Source: Alloalcanivorax profundimaris (GTDB taxonomy: Bacteria; Pseudomonadota; Gammaproteobacteria; Pseudomonadales; Alcanivoracaceae). Taken from it: 64,000 bases of DNA. A program made the translations under genes and the position numbers. A model generated the notes under the pieces. It was not told the DNA's origin, searched no databases, and saw only the letters and a program-made list of their open reading frames with translations. Below, piece after piece: positions 45,349 through 53,854 of the stretch. The DNA is taken from the NCBI RefSeq assembly GCF_015265435.1, contig NZ_JABJWH010000040.1, positions 124,001 through 188,000 of the forward strand, in the 5' to 3' direction. Position 1 is the first letter of the stretch; every line of letters starts with the position of its first letter.

Positions 45349-46551
45349 TCACTTCAGTTCCTTGGAGCTGAGGCCCAGGATGCGGCGGGCGATGATCAGC
45401 TTCTGAATCTGCTGGGTGCCCTCGAAGATGTCGAGAATCTTCGAATCCCGCGCCCATTTCTCCAGCAGCTCGTCCTCGGTGTAGCCCACCGAACCGGCCA
45501 GTTCCACGCAGCGCAGGGTGATCTGGTTGCCCACCCGGCCGGCCTTGGCCTTGGAGATCGACGCTTCCACCGAGTTGGACTGCTTGTTGTCCGCCATCCA
45601 GGCCGCTTTCATGGCCAGCCAGTAGGCGGCTTCCCATTCGGCCTCCATGCGGTACAGGTCCGCCTCGGCGGCGCCGACCGTGTCCACCGGCTTGCCGTAG
45701 TCGTAGTCGATGGCCTCGGCGAGCAGCTCCCGGGTGCGCTCCAGGGACGCCTTGGCCACGCCCAGGGCGAAGCAGGCCACCAGCGGGCGGGTGTTGTCGA
45801 AGGTCTCCATGACGCCGCCGAAGCCCTTGGTGTCCACCTCCGGATTGCCGAGCAGGTTTTCCCTGGGCACCCGGCAGTCGTTGAAACTGATGGCGGCGGT
45901 GTCCGAGGCGCGGATGCCCAGTTTCTTTTCCAGGCGCGCCAGCTCCATGCCCGGCGTGCCCCATTCCACCACGAAGGATTTGATCGCCGCCCGGCCCAGC
46001 TTCGGGTCCAGGGTCGCCCACACCACCACGCAGTCGGCCCGTTCCCCGGAGGTCACGTAGATTTTCTCGCCGTTGAGCACGTAGTGGTCGCCGTCTTCCC
46101 TGGCGGTGGTGCGGATCGCCGCCGAGTCGGAGCCGGCGCCCGGTTCGGTGATCGCCATGGCCGCCCACTTGCCCTGGAAACGCTCCAACTGCTCGTCGGT
46201 GGCCACCGCGGCGATGGCCGCGTTGCCCAGGCCCTGGCGGGGCATGCCGAGCAGGAAGCCGGTGTCGCCGTAGCAGAATTCCAGGGCGCCCAGGCAGGTC
46301 ATCATGTTGGCGCCGTTCTTCACCGAGCCGTCGTCCCTCACCTTGCCCTTGCCGGTCTGGCTGGCGCCGGCGGAGTTGGCCGGGTCGCCTTCGTTGAAGC
46401 CGTCCAGCACCGAGGCCACCATGTCCAGTTCCTTGGGGCGCTCGTGCTCGGCGCGGTCGTACTTGCGCGAGATCGGCCGGAAGCTGTTCAGCGCCACCTG
46501 GCGGGCGTTGTGGATCACCGGTTTGAATTTTCTGGGAATTTCGATGTTCAT
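45349..46551 (-). CDS. Acyl-CoA dehydrogenase 2 of pair
   Basis: The 400-residue product is a full-length acyl-CoA dehydrogenase with AITEPGAGSDSAAIRT (FAD/substrate loop), DYDYGKPVDTVGAAEADLYR in the helical domain and DIFEGTQQIQKLIIARRILG at the C-terminus. Glu in FEGTQQ matches the catalytic base position of several family members. It lies 11 bp downstream of a second dehydrogenase gene, and such pairs may form heteromeric or sequential enzymes in beta-oxidation. The start at 46551 (MNIEIPRKFKP) is preferred to longer in-frame options that overlap the upstream gene. Confidence 0.92.
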   Translation of the reverse strand: MNIEIPRKFKPVIHNARQVALNSFRPISRKYDRAEHERPKELDMVASVLDGFNEGDPANSAGASQTGKGKVRDDGSVKNGANMMTCLGALEFCYGDTGFLLGMPRQGLGNAAIAAVATDEQLERFQGKWAAMAITEPGAGSDSAAIRTTAREDGDHYVLNGEKIYVTSGERADCVVVWATLDPKLGRAAIKSFVVEWGTPGMELARLEKKLGIRASDTAAISFNDCRVPRENLLGNPEVDTKGFGGVMETFDNTRPLVACFALGVAKASLERTRELLAEAIDYDYGKPVDTVGAAEADLYRMEAEWEAAYWLAMKAAWMADNKQSNSVEASISKAKAGRVGNQITLRCVELAGSVGYTEDELLEKWARDSKILDIFEGTQQIQKLIIARRILGLSSKELK

Positions 46552-46562
46552 GTGCCGTCCCC

Positions 46563-47870
46563 TTACAGATGCAGTCCGCCGAAGGCCACGCCGATGGCGC
46601 GCAGATCCCGGTACCAGCGTTCCACCGGGTATTCGTGGGTGAAGCCGTGGCCGCCCAGCAGCTGGACGCCGTCGGTGCCGATTTGCATGGCCTTTTCCTT
46701 CACCAGGGTGCGGGCCAGGTGCGTCTCGCGCTGGAAGCTCCGGCCCTGTTCCGCCCGGCAGGCCGCCCGGTAGGTGAGCATGCGCATGGATTCCAGCTCG
46801 ATGGCGATGTCCGCCACCATGAACGCCACCGCCTGGCGGTGGCTGATCGGCTCGCCGAACGCCTGGCGCTCGTTGACGTAGGGAATCACGTAATCGAGCA
46901 CCGCCTGGGCGGTGCCCACCGCCAGCGCGCACCAGCCCAGGGTGCCCAGGTCCACGAACGCCTGGTAATCGAAGTCGTCGCTGCCCAGGCGCTGGTCCGC
47001 CGGCACCCGCACATCCTTCAGGTACAGGGGCCGTTGGGCGCTGGCGCGGATGCCCATGGACGGATCGTCGCCGGCGGTGAGGCCGTCGCTGCCGCCCTCG
47101 ACGATGAACACCGTCGGGCCGTCCTCGGTGGCCGCCGCCACCAGGAACAGCTCCGCCTCCGCGGCCAGGGGCACCAGGGACTTTTCGCCGTTGAGCACCC
47201 AGTGGTCGCCGTCCCGGGTGGCGGTGGTGCGCAATTGTTTCGGGTCGAACAGCGGACGCGGCTCGCACAGGGCGATGGTGGCCAGCGGTGGCGCCTCGTC
47301 GGCGAAGGGCGTCAGATACTTGTCCTGCTGCAGGGCGGACCCCCAGTGGGTCAGGGCATTGGCCACGCCCATGGGCGCCAGGATCGCCACCGCCTGGCCC
47401 ATGTCGCCGCGGGCCAGCTCCTCGGCCACCAGCATGCCGGTGACCGTGGAGCGTTCGGCGGCGGCGCCGCCCAGGGATTCCGGCACGGCGAAGAAGTTGA
47501 GGCCCAGTTCCCGGGCCTGGGCCTGCACATCGTCGCCGGTGCGCTGGGCGGCGTCCGCTTCCTCGGCCCGCTCGCGCAGCACTTCCTCGGCGAAGCCGCG
47601 CACGCTGTCGCGGATCATCCGTTGCTCCTCGGTGATGCCCAGATCGAACAGATCCGTGGTCTCGCCGGGGGCGTGCAGCCGTTGGGGTTGGTCCGGGTTG
47701 CCCTTGCTCTTGAAGGCGCGGGCGCTGGTGGTGATCACCTGGAAACCGCTCTTGGTGAGCCGGTAGGCCAGCCGTTCGGCGCCTTGCCGCATGCCCAGCC
47801 GGTCCAGAAACTCGGAGCCGGCGAGCCGGTTGAGGGCGCTCAGCGCGAAGCCGATCGCGTCTTTGGCCAT
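46563..47870 (-). CDS. Acyl-CoA dehydrogenase 1 of pair
   Basis: The 435-residue product has an unusual N-terminal extension (about 1-75, basic and Ala/Leu rich) before the dehydrogenase fold begins at FDLGITEEQRMIRDSVRGF. Middle-domain motifs are divergent (ALCEPRPLFDPKQLRTTA instead of the usual TEPxxGSD), and the C-terminal HGFTHEYPVERWYRDLRA is typical. The weak FAD-loop match raises the possibility of a partner subunit with reduced activity. It is the first gene of the pair; the next starts 11 bp later. Confidence 0.88.
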   Translation of the reverse strand: MAKDAIGFALSALNRLAGSEFLDRLGMRQGAERLAYRLTKSGFQVITTSARAFKSKGNPDQPQRLHAPGETTDLFDLGITEEQRMIRDSVRGFAEEVLRERAEEADAAQRTGDDVQAQARELGLNFFAVPESLGGAAAERSTVTGMLVAEELARGDMGQAVAILAPMGVANALTHWGSALQQDKYLTPFADEAPPLATIALCEPRPLFDPKQLRTTATRDGDHWVLNGEKSLVPLAAEAELFLVAAATEDGPTVFIVEGGSDGLTAGDDPSMGIRASAQRPLYLKDVRVPADQRLGSDDFDYQAFVDLGTLGWCALAVGTAQAVLDYVIPYVNERQAFGEPISHRQAVAFMVADIAIELESMRMLTYRAACRAEQGRSFQRETHLARTLVKEKAMQIGTDGVQLLGGHGFTHEYPVERWYRDLRAIGVAFGGLHL

Positions 47871-48008
47871 GGTCGGGGTCCTGTTTGGAAAGCGATCACC
47901 GGATTATCGGTCAGTGACGGCCAGGACCATTGACTCCCTTGCCTGGCGGCGCGGGCGACGCAGCCAGCGCGGCGGCGCTGGGGCGCTGTTCAGGGTGGGG
48001 GCGGGGTA

Positions 48009-48084
48009 GTAGGCTCCGGGAGGGCGTTATTGCGCTTGCGTCGCGATCATCGGCGTCGGGTATCGCGACTGAAGTCGCTCCCAC
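48009..48084. repeat. REP-like inverted repeat, copy 6 (degenerate left arm)
   Basis: ATCGCGACTGAAGTCGCTCC (ending CAC at 48084) faces a degraded left arm GTAGGCTCCGGGAGGGCGTT... ending GTCGCGAT near 48048. It follows the same extended layout as copy 2. With the terminator at 48121 it occupies most of the 301-bp gap 47871-48171, which otherwise holds nothing recognised. Confidence 0.7.
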
Positions 48085-48120
48085 GGTGCCATTGGTCCAT
48101 GGTTGTTCTCATCCGCGCAT

Positions 48121-48150
48121 AAAAAAGGGCCGGCGAATGCCGGCCCTTTT
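48121..48150 (-). terminator. Rho-independent terminator of the OmpA-like gene
   Basis: On the minus strand AAAAGGGCCGGC-ATTC-GCCGGCCC is followed by six T residues, 21 nt past the porin stop codon. The stem is 12 bp including A-T pairs. Confidence 0.9.
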
Positions 48151-48171
48151 CGTTGCGCGTTGGCGAGGGGT

Positions 48172-49347
48172 TTAGTCCTCGTACTGCGCTTCCTCGGTGG
48201 TCGCCTTCATGATGGCTTCCACGCGGCGGTTCTGAGCACGGCCGTCGCGGCTGCCGTTGTCGGCGATCGGACGTTCCTCGCCGTAACCGACGGTGCTGAT
48301 GCGCTCGCCGTCGATGCCGAACTCACCCACCAGCACGTTTTTCACCGCGTCGGCACGCTTCTGGGAAAGCTGCTTGTTGTACGCGGCGGAGCCGGTGCTG
48401 TCGGTGTGGCCTTCAAGCACCAGATTCGCGGACGGGTACTGGTACATGCGCTCGGACAGGTTTTCCAGTTCCGGGTAGGAGGTTTCGCGAACCTCGGCTT
48501 TGTCCAGGCCGAACTGAACGTACAGGGTTTCCTTCACGTCCTTGGTCAGGTACTCCTGACAGCCTTTCTCGTCGACCTTGGCGCGGGCCGGGGTGTCCGG
48601 GCACTGGTCCTTGCTGTTGACCACGCCGTCGCCGTCGTCGTCCAGTTCACAGCCGGTGGCGTCCACCTGGGCGCCGGCCGGGGTGCCCGGGCAGCGGTCG
48701 TTGTTGTCCGGAACGCCGTCGCCGTCGCTGTCGGTGGCGGCTTCGGTCACCGGCTCCGGTTCTTCGTCGTGGGACGCGCCCACCAGCAGGTTCAGGCCGG
48801 CGTAGACCTCACCGTCCCAGCGCTCGGTGCGGAAGCTGTAGGTCGGGCGCACGCCCACGTCCAGCAGGAAGTTGCTGGCCAGCGCGGTTTGCATGCCCGC
48901 TTCCAGGCCGCCGGTGGCTTCCTTGAAGTCGTCGCTGCTTTCGCTGTTGAACTCGGTGCGGGTCTCGCCGCCGCCGATACCCAGATAGGTTTCGAAGGCG
49001 GAATCGTCGTTACCGAAGTGGCGGCGCAGGCTGGCGAAGTTTTCGCGCAGGTACACCTTGCCGCTGCTGGTGGCCATGTTGTTGCGCTGGTAAGTGGCCT
49101 GGATGGACCAGTTTTCGTTGAAGCGGTAACCGATCTGAGCCCCGGGAAGGGTCACGGTGTCCTGCTCGTAGGCGGAATCGCTGATGTACCCGTCGCCTTC
49201 GTAGTGATCACCGATGTCCAGCCATTGCTGGCCCACGTGACCACCCAGGTAGAAGTAGCGATCCGGGATGTCGTTGGCGACGGCCGTGGTGGCCAGACCC
49301 AACGTTGCGCAAGCGATGCTGGAGGCGAGAAAACGTTTAGCGTCCAT
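48172..49347 (-). CDS. OmpA/OprF-like outer-membrane protein
   Basis: The 391-residue product has a signal peptide (about 1-24, ending AVAND) and an N-terminal eight-stranded beta-barrel (about 28-195). TSP3-type calcium-binding Asp repeats follow (about 207-270, DSDGDGVPDNNDRCPGTPAG and DDDGDGVVNSKDQCPDTPAR). The C-terminal OmpA peptidoglycan-binding domain (about 280-385) shows LEGHTDSTGSAAYNKQLSQK and NRRVEAIM. It anchors the outer membrane to peptidoglycan. AAGGAAGGAG precedes the ATG at 49347. The 192-bp AT-rich upstream region (49348-49539) probably contains its promoter, though I cannot pick boxes with confidence. Confidence 0.93.
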   Translation of the reverse strand: MDAKRFLASSIACATLGLATTAVANDIPDRYFYLGGHVGQQWLDIGDHYEGDGYISDSAYEQDTVTLPGAQIGYRFNENWSIQATYQRNNMATSSGKVYLRENFASLRRHFGNDDSAFETYLGIGGGETRTEFNSESSDDFKEATGGLEAGMQTALASNFLLDVGVRPTYSFRTERWDGEVYAGLNLLVGASHDEEPEPVTEAATDSDGDGVPDNNDRCPGTPAGAQVDATGCELDDDGDGVVNSKDQCPDTPARAKVDEKGCQEYLTKDVKETLYVQFGLDKAEVRETSYPELENLSERMYQYPSANLVLEGHTDSTGSAAYNKQLSQKRADAVKNVLVGEFGIDGERISTVGYGEERPIADNGSRDGRAQNRRVEAIMKATTEEAQYED

Positions 49348-49539
49348 AACTCCTTCCTTGTTGTCTTGTAGGCAGAAAAACAGTGTCCGCAGTTTTGCCT
49401 CACGGGACGGTACTGTAAATGCTTCCATGAAAGCTTAATAAAAAAATTTACAAAGAACGGGAACCGGCGGCGGATAAACGAATTTTTTTGTAAAAATTAA
49501 TCGTTTTTGATGGGGAAAAAGACTGATATGAAAAGACCA

Positions 49540-50304
49540 TCAGGCGGTTTCATGAGGGCGGTGTTCGTTACGGCTCTGGTACAGCATGTAGTCCGCTTCG
49601 TTGAGCAGGGCGTTGAGCTGGCGGCCGCTGTTCTCGGTGCAGGCGGCGCCGATGCGGATCTCGAACTCCACCGGTTGCTCGCCGTCCTGGATCTGGATGG
49701 TGGCGGTCAGGGCTTGCAGACCCTGGGCCATGTGCAGGGCGTCGTCGTAGTCGGTATGCGGCAATACCAGCAGGAACTGGGCGCCGTCGATGCGCCCGAA
49801 CAGGTCGCTGTCGCGGATCTTGTCGCGGATGCGCTCGGAAAACACCCGCAGCAGGGAGTCGCCCAGATGGCGACCGTGGCGGTCGGCGATGTCGCTGAAA
49901 TCGACGATGTCCACCAGCAGGATGGACACCGGGTAGTCGTGACGCTGGCTCAGCGACAACTCCCGCTCCAGCATGTCCAGCAGGTGGGGGCGGTTGAACA
50001 GGCCGGTGAGGTGATCCTCGCGGGCCTGCTGGCGCAGCAGACGGTTTTCCCGGCTCAGCGCCGACAGGCGCGAGAGCATCGGGTAGCACACCGGCGGTAC
50101 CAGCAGCAGGGGGATCAGCAGCGCCAGGGTAATCGCCGCCAGCCAGTCACGCTGGCCGGTGAGCAGCACGCCCACGGTGGTGATCAGCAGCGACAGCACC
50201 AGACCGCCCAGGGTATAGGCGGCGGTCAGCCGCAGGGCGAAGAAACGGTCGGTGTTGTGAACCGGCGCGGCCTGGCTGAAGCGACCTTGCGGCGCACTGG
50301 CCAT
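49540..50304 (-). CDS. Membrane GGDEF-domain protein with degenerate active site
   Basis: The 254-residue product has two membrane segments (about 25-50 and 55-78), a short helix and a GGDEF domain (about 92-248, with DHLTGLFNRPHL). The signature reads RIDGAQF (171-177) instead of R-x-GGDEF, so the metal- and GTP-binding residues are replaced and cyclase activity is not expected. It may sense or scaffold, or bind c-di-GMP. A second degenerate GGDEF protein is encoded at 55134. It is downstream of the chalcone-isomerase-like gene on the same strand (77-bp gap). Confidence 0.85.
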   Translation of the reverse strand: MASAPQGRFSQAAPVHNTDRFFALRLTAAYTLGGLVLSLLITTVGVLLTGQRDWLAAITLALLIPLLLVPPVCYPMLSRLSALSRENRLLRQQAREDHLTGLFNRPHLLDMLERELSLSQRHDYPVSILLVDIVDFSDIADRHGRHLGDSLLRVFSERIRDKIRDSDLFGRIDGAQFLLVLPHTDYDDALHMAQGLQALTATIQIQDGEQPVEFEIRIGAACTENSGRQLNALLNEADYMLYQSRNEHRPHETA

Positions 50305-50381
50305 GTGAAACCCCCAAACAGAGATGGAACCGTTGTTTGGGTGAAAGTATCCGGTGTCCCCGGAGGGGGTGCAAGCGCGGC

Positions 50382-50894
50382 TCAGGCGCCGCCGGAGAGC
50401 AGGGCGTCCTTGAGGTTATCGGAGTAGGGATCCTCGCCGAACCAGATCGACAGGTAGGCGTCGGCGAAGTCGCGCCCCTGTTCCCGGGCCAGCACTTCCC
50501 CATTGAGGCGCAGCACCAGGGACTGGTCCCGGTCGTAATCCAGGGTATAGCGGTCGCCATCATTGGTGGTGCGGTAGTGCCGGTTGAAGGCGTCGAGGCG
50601 CTGTTGCAGCGCCTGGAAGCGCTGTTCCGACAGGTTGCGTTCGATCATCTCGCGGGCCGCCTTGGCGAAGGCGTCACCGGGCACTTCCCGGTTGTAGCCG
50701 AACGCCAGCCGCAGCGGCGGTGCCAGCTTGTCGGCGGCGGCGCAATCCGGGCGGAACAGAGATGCCTGGCCCACATGGAAGAATTTGAGAGCCTTCACCT
50801 TGCCGGTGGAACAGCGCGGCAGTTCGTCGAAATCGGTGGCGCCGGCGCCGGTGGCCACCAGCAGCAAGGCGATCAGGGATGCTCTCTTAACCAT
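50382..50894 (-). CDS. Chalcone-isomerase-like periplasmic protein
   Basis: The 170-residue product has a signal peptide (about 1-19, ending AGATD) and the chalcone-isomerase-like fold (FYHVGQASLFRP-type strand KFFHVGQASLF, YNREVPGDAFAKAAREMIE, YDRDQSLVLRLNGE and YLSIWFGEDPYSDNLKDALL). The bacterial PF16036-type proteins are not flavonoid enzymes; the fold is used for fatty-acid binding in plants. The gene overlaps the upstream NTF2-like gene by 22 bp, so translation is coupled. It likely works with the divergent methyltransferase operon (inference). Confidence 0.8.
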   Translation of the reverse strand: MVKRASLIALLLVATGAGATDFDELPRCSTGKVKALKFFHVGQASLFRPDCAAADKLAPPLRLAFGYNREVPGDAFAKAAREMIERNLSEQRFQALQQRLDAFNRHYRTTNDGDRYTLDYDRDQSLVLRLNGEVLAREQGRDFADAYLSIWFGEDPYSDNLKDALLSGGA

Positions 50895-51436
50895 CGTGTC
50901 ACCGTTCCCAGAATGGGGAGATGTTGATCCAGGCCCTGGCTGCTGTCCCAGAAATCCTGGTGAAAGATCACCCGGCCCTGGTCGTCGAAACGCAATTGCG
51001 AGATGCCGATGGTGCGTGACTGGCGTTGGCTGCCCATGATCGAGAAGTGGGTCTCCATGATCCAGCGCAGGAACACGTCCTGGCCATCACGCCATTGCTG
51101 CTGCACGTCCAGGCTCATGTAATCGAGGCGCTTGGCGGTCTTGAGCATATGCTCCTTGAGCGCTTCGCGATCGTAGATGGTGGCCAGGGTGTCGTTGAAA
51201 TACACCTCGGCGGCGTACACCTCGTCCAGATGGGCGTCGATGTAATCGGCATCGATGGGCGAGTACAGCGCCACGAAGCGCTCCACCGCCGCGTCCGATA
51301 CCCGGGTGGCGCCGGCGCGTTCGCGCAGCCCCTGCTCGTAGAGCCGGGAGTAGCCGTCGTTGTCGGCGGCGCGGCTGGCGCAGCCGGCGGCGGCGAACAG
51401 TACGACCATGAGGGTGAGCAGGGAAGATGTTTTCAT
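50873..51436 (-). CDS. NTF2/SnoaL-like lipoprotein
   Basis: The 187-residue product has a lipoprotein signal (lipobox AAAGC, Cys19) and an NTF2-like alpha+beta domain (about 45-185, with VERFVALYSPIDADYIDAHL, YMSLDVQQQW and GISQLRFDDQGRVIFHQDFWD). Proteins of this family occur in clusters with DUF2878, DUF1295 and CFA-like genes, as here. The ATG at 51436 begins the lipoprotein signal. It is divergent from the DUF2878 gene (85-bp spacer), which could hold shared regulation. Confidence 0.82.
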   Translation of the reverse strand: MKTSSLLTLMVVLFAAAGCASRAADNDGYSRLYEQGLRERAGATRVSDAAVERFVALYSPIDADYIDAHLDEVYAAEVYFNDTLATIYDREALKEHMLKTAKRLDYMSLDVQQQWRDGQDVFLRWIMETHFSIMGSQRQSRTIGISQLRFDDQGRVIFHQDFWDSSQGLDQHLPILGTVTRWLREHP

Positions 51437-51521
51437 GGACGCTACTTTCCACGCCGCCCGGTGAATCCCCTGTGAAGCCGGTTCACAGGCCATTGACGGG
51501 GGCGGGGCCAAGCTCGCCGGC

Positions 51522-52061
51522 ATGAACGGATCATTCGCCGCCCTGGCGGTCAATTTCATCGGTTTTCAGTTGCTCTGGTTCGTGGCCGTGTACGGCGCGG
51601 CCCGGGGCTGGGGTGCCGCCGCGCTGTTGGTGCTGCTGGCCATGCAAGCCGGTGTATGGGCACTGAACCGGGGCTGGCGCCGGGACGCGCCGCTGCTGGC
51701 CATGGGCGCGCTGGCCTGCCTGGTGTGCGAGCCGCTGTGGATGGCGCCGCAACTGATCCGCTACGTGGACTGGTCCGCCGGCTGGCTGGCGCCGGCCTGG
51801 ATCTGGGCACTGTGGCTGGGCTTCGCGGTGAGTTTCAATTACTGCCTGGCGTGGTTGCGCCGGCGGCTGTGGCTGGCCGCTGTGTTCGGCGCTCTGGGCG
51901 GCGTATTCTCGGTGACGGTGGGCATCCGTCTGGGCGCCGCCGACACGCCCCACGGCTGGTGGGCGCTGGCGCTGGTCTACGGCGTGGTGTGGGCGGCGGT
52001 GGTGCCCGGGCTGGCCTGGCTGGCCCGTCGACTGGAAGAGGAGCAAAGGGATTATGCCTGA
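51522..52061 (+). CDS. DUF2878 membrane protein
   Basis: The 179-residue product is hydrophobic throughout, with about five or six membrane segments (near 5-22, 30-48, 58-75, 85-108, 115-132 and 145-165). The pattern NFIGFQLLWFVAVYGAA is typical of DUF2878 proteins, which have no known biochemical role. It heads an operon with DUF1295 (8-bp overlap) and a methyltransferase, so a membrane function tied to that enzyme is plausible. Confidence 0.8.
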   Translation: MNGSFAALAVNFIGFQLLWFVAVYGAARGWGAAALLVLLAMQAGVWALNRGWRRDAPLLAMGALACLVCEPLWMAPQLIRYVDWSAGWLAPAWIWALWLGFAVSFNYCLAWLRRRLWLAAVFGALGGVFSVTVGIRLGAADTPHGWWALALVYGVVWAAVVPGLAWLARRLEEEQRDYA

Positions 52062-52830
52062 GATGCTGTGGTTCAGCCTGGCGGTGCTGCTGATGCTGTT
52101 CACCCTGGCGTGGGCTGTGCAGCGCCTGACCGCCAACGCCGGTTACGTGGACGTGGCCTGGAGCTTCGGCACCGGCATCGTCGGTCTTGGCTACCTGCTG
52201 GTGGGCGACGGCGAGGCCTGGCCACGCTGGGTGGCCGGCGGCCTGCTGACCCTGTGGGCCCTGCGCCTGGGCGGGCACATTCTTTCCCGGGTGGTCGGCG
52301 AGGGCAGCGAGGACGGTCGCTACGCCGCCATGCGCGAGCGCCTGGGCGGCGCCGCCCAGCCGGTGTTCCTGCTGGTGTTCTGGGCCCAGGCCGGGCTCGC
52401 CTGGGCGTTCTCCCTGCCGTTCTGGGTGATCGGCCACCAGCCGGATTTCATTCCCCTGTTCGTCAACCTGGGTCTGGCGGTGGGCGTGGTGGCGATCGTC
52501 GGCGAGGCTCTGGCCGACCGCCAGCTGGCGCGCTTCAAGGCGCGCCCGGACAGCCACGGCCGCACCTGTCGGGAAGGTCTGTGGCGTTATTCCCGCCACC
52601 CCAACTATTTCTTCGAATGGCTGCATTGGTTCAGCTACCCGCTGATCGCCGCGGTGGCGGCGCCCCACGGCGCCTGGCTGTGGCTGCTGCCGGTGGCCAT
52701 GTTCCTGTTCCTGTGGTTCGTCACCGGCATTCCCTACACCGAAAAGCAGGCGCTGAAATCCCGTGGCGACGATTACCGCGAGTATCAGCGCACCACCAGC
52801 CCCTTCATTCCCTGGAGACCCCGAGCATGA
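52054..52830 (+). CDS. DUF1295 steroid-5-alpha-reductase-like membrane protein
   Basis: The 258-residue product has about six or seven membrane segments and the reductase-family C-terminal signature RYSRHPNYFFEWLHWFSYP with GIPYTEKQAL...YREYQRTTS. The wider family includes NADPH-dependent double-bond reductases and isoprenylcysteine methyltransferases. Coupled by overlap to DUF2878 upstream and by ATGA to a CFA/CNMT-like methyltransferase downstream, it may reduce the methylated product in the membrane; that is inference. Confidence 0.82.
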   Translation: MPEMLWFSLAVLLMLFTLAWAVQRLTANAGYVDVAWSFGTGIVGLGYLLVGDGEAWPRWVAGGLLTLWALRLGGHILSRVVGEGSEDGRYAAMRERLGGAAQPVFLLVFWAQAGLAWAFSLPFWVIGHQPDFIPLFVNLGLAVGVVAIVGEALADRQLARFKARPDSHGRTCREGLWRYSRHPNYFFEWLHWFSYPLIAAVAAPHGAWLWLLPVAMFLFLWFVTGIPYTEKQALKSRGDDYREYQRTTSPFIPWRPRA

Positions 52831-53837
52831 TCATTCGCATGGCGGAGTCCGGCCTGTTGCCGGACCGGTTGGTACGCGGCGGTATTCGCCATCTGCTCAA
52901 GCGCCGTCTCTCCCAGGAGAGCGGCCGGCGCGAGGACCAGGAGCGTTTGTTCCAGGAGCTCTCCCGGGGGCCGGTGGCGATCGCCCAGGACGAGGCCAAC
53001 GAGCAGCACTACGAAGTGGATTCCCGCTTCTACGATCAGGTCCTGGGCCCGCACCTGAAGTATTCCAGTGGTTACTGGGGCGACGGAGTCACCGACCTGG
53101 CCGGCGCCGAGGAAGCGATGCTGGCGCTCACCGGCGAGCGCGCGGAGCTGGCCAACGGTCAGGAGATCCTGGAGTTGGGCTGCGGTTGGGGCTCGCTGAC
53201 GCTGTGGATGGCGGCGCACTACCCGGGCAGCCGCATCACCGCCGTCAGCAACTCCGCGTCGCAGAAGGCCTGGATCACCGAGCGGGCCGCCGAGCGCGGC
53301 CTGGACAACCTGCGCGTGATCACCGCCGATGTCACCGTGTTCCAGCCGGAGCAGCGTTATGACCGGGTGGTGTCCGTGGAGATGTTCGAGCACATGCGCA
53401 ACCACCGCGAGCTGATGCGGCGCATCCATGACTGGCTGAACCCGGGCGGCAAGCTGTTCGTGCACATCTTCGTGCACCGCGAGCTGACCTATTTGTTCGA
53501 GACCCAGGGCGCCAGCAACTGGATGGGCCGCTACTTCTTCACCGGCGGAGTGATGCCCGCCTTCGACTGGCTGCCGCGCTGTGCCGGCGAGCTGGCCCTG
53601 GAGGATCGCTGGGCGGTGAACGGCCGTCATTACGGCCGCACCCTGGAAGCCTGGCTGGCCAAGGCGGACGACCATCGCCGGCCGCTGATCCGTCTGCTGG
53701 AGGAAGGTTACGGCGAAGGCGAGGGCGCCGTCTGGCTGCAGCGCTGGCGCATGTTTTTCATGGCCTGCGCGGAACTGTTCAACTATGGTGGAGGCGACGA
53801 ATGGTTCGTGGGCCACTACCGGTTCCGCCGCGATTAA
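52827..53837 (+). CDS. SAM-dependent methyltransferase of the CFA synthase/coclaurine N-methyltransferase superfamily
   Basis: The 336-residue product has SAM motif I LELGCGWGSLT (about 115-125), NSASQKAWI, SVEMFEHM and a C-terminal FNYGGGDEWFVGHYRFRR. From memory this follows plant coclaurine N-methyltransferases more closely than E. coli Cfa: the YSCGYW-type segment reads YSSGYW, replacing the Cys that coordinates bicarbonate in Cfa, and the H-T-I-G segment reads HIFVHRE. It may therefore methylate lipid headgroups, amines or acyl chains rather than cyclopropanate. Coupled (ATGA) to the DUF1295 gene. Confidence 0.82.
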   Translation: MIIRMAESGLLPDRLVRGGIRHLLKRRLSQESGRREDQERLFQELSRGPVAIAQDEANEQHYEVDSRFYDQVLGPHLKYSSGYWGDGVTDLAGAEEAMLALTGERAELANGQEILELGCGWGSLTLWMAAHYPGSRITAVSNSASQKAWITERAAERGLDNLRVITADVTVFQPEQRYDRVVSVEMFEHMRNHRELMRRIHDWLNPGGKLFVHIFVHRELTYLFETQGASNWMGRYFFTGGVMPAFDWLPRCAGELALEDRWAVNGRHYGRTLEAWLAKADDHRRPLIRLLEEGYGEGEGAVWLQRWRMFFMACAELFNYGGGDEWFVGHYRFRRD

Positions 53838-53854
53838 CGTCTGACGGGGATGGC

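Noticed and set aside
45349-47268. Extended N-terminus for the second acyl-CoA dehydrogenase, up to 47268
   Set aside because: The extension overlaps the preceding dehydrogenase gene completely and has no homology; the ATG at 46551 begins the conserved fold.
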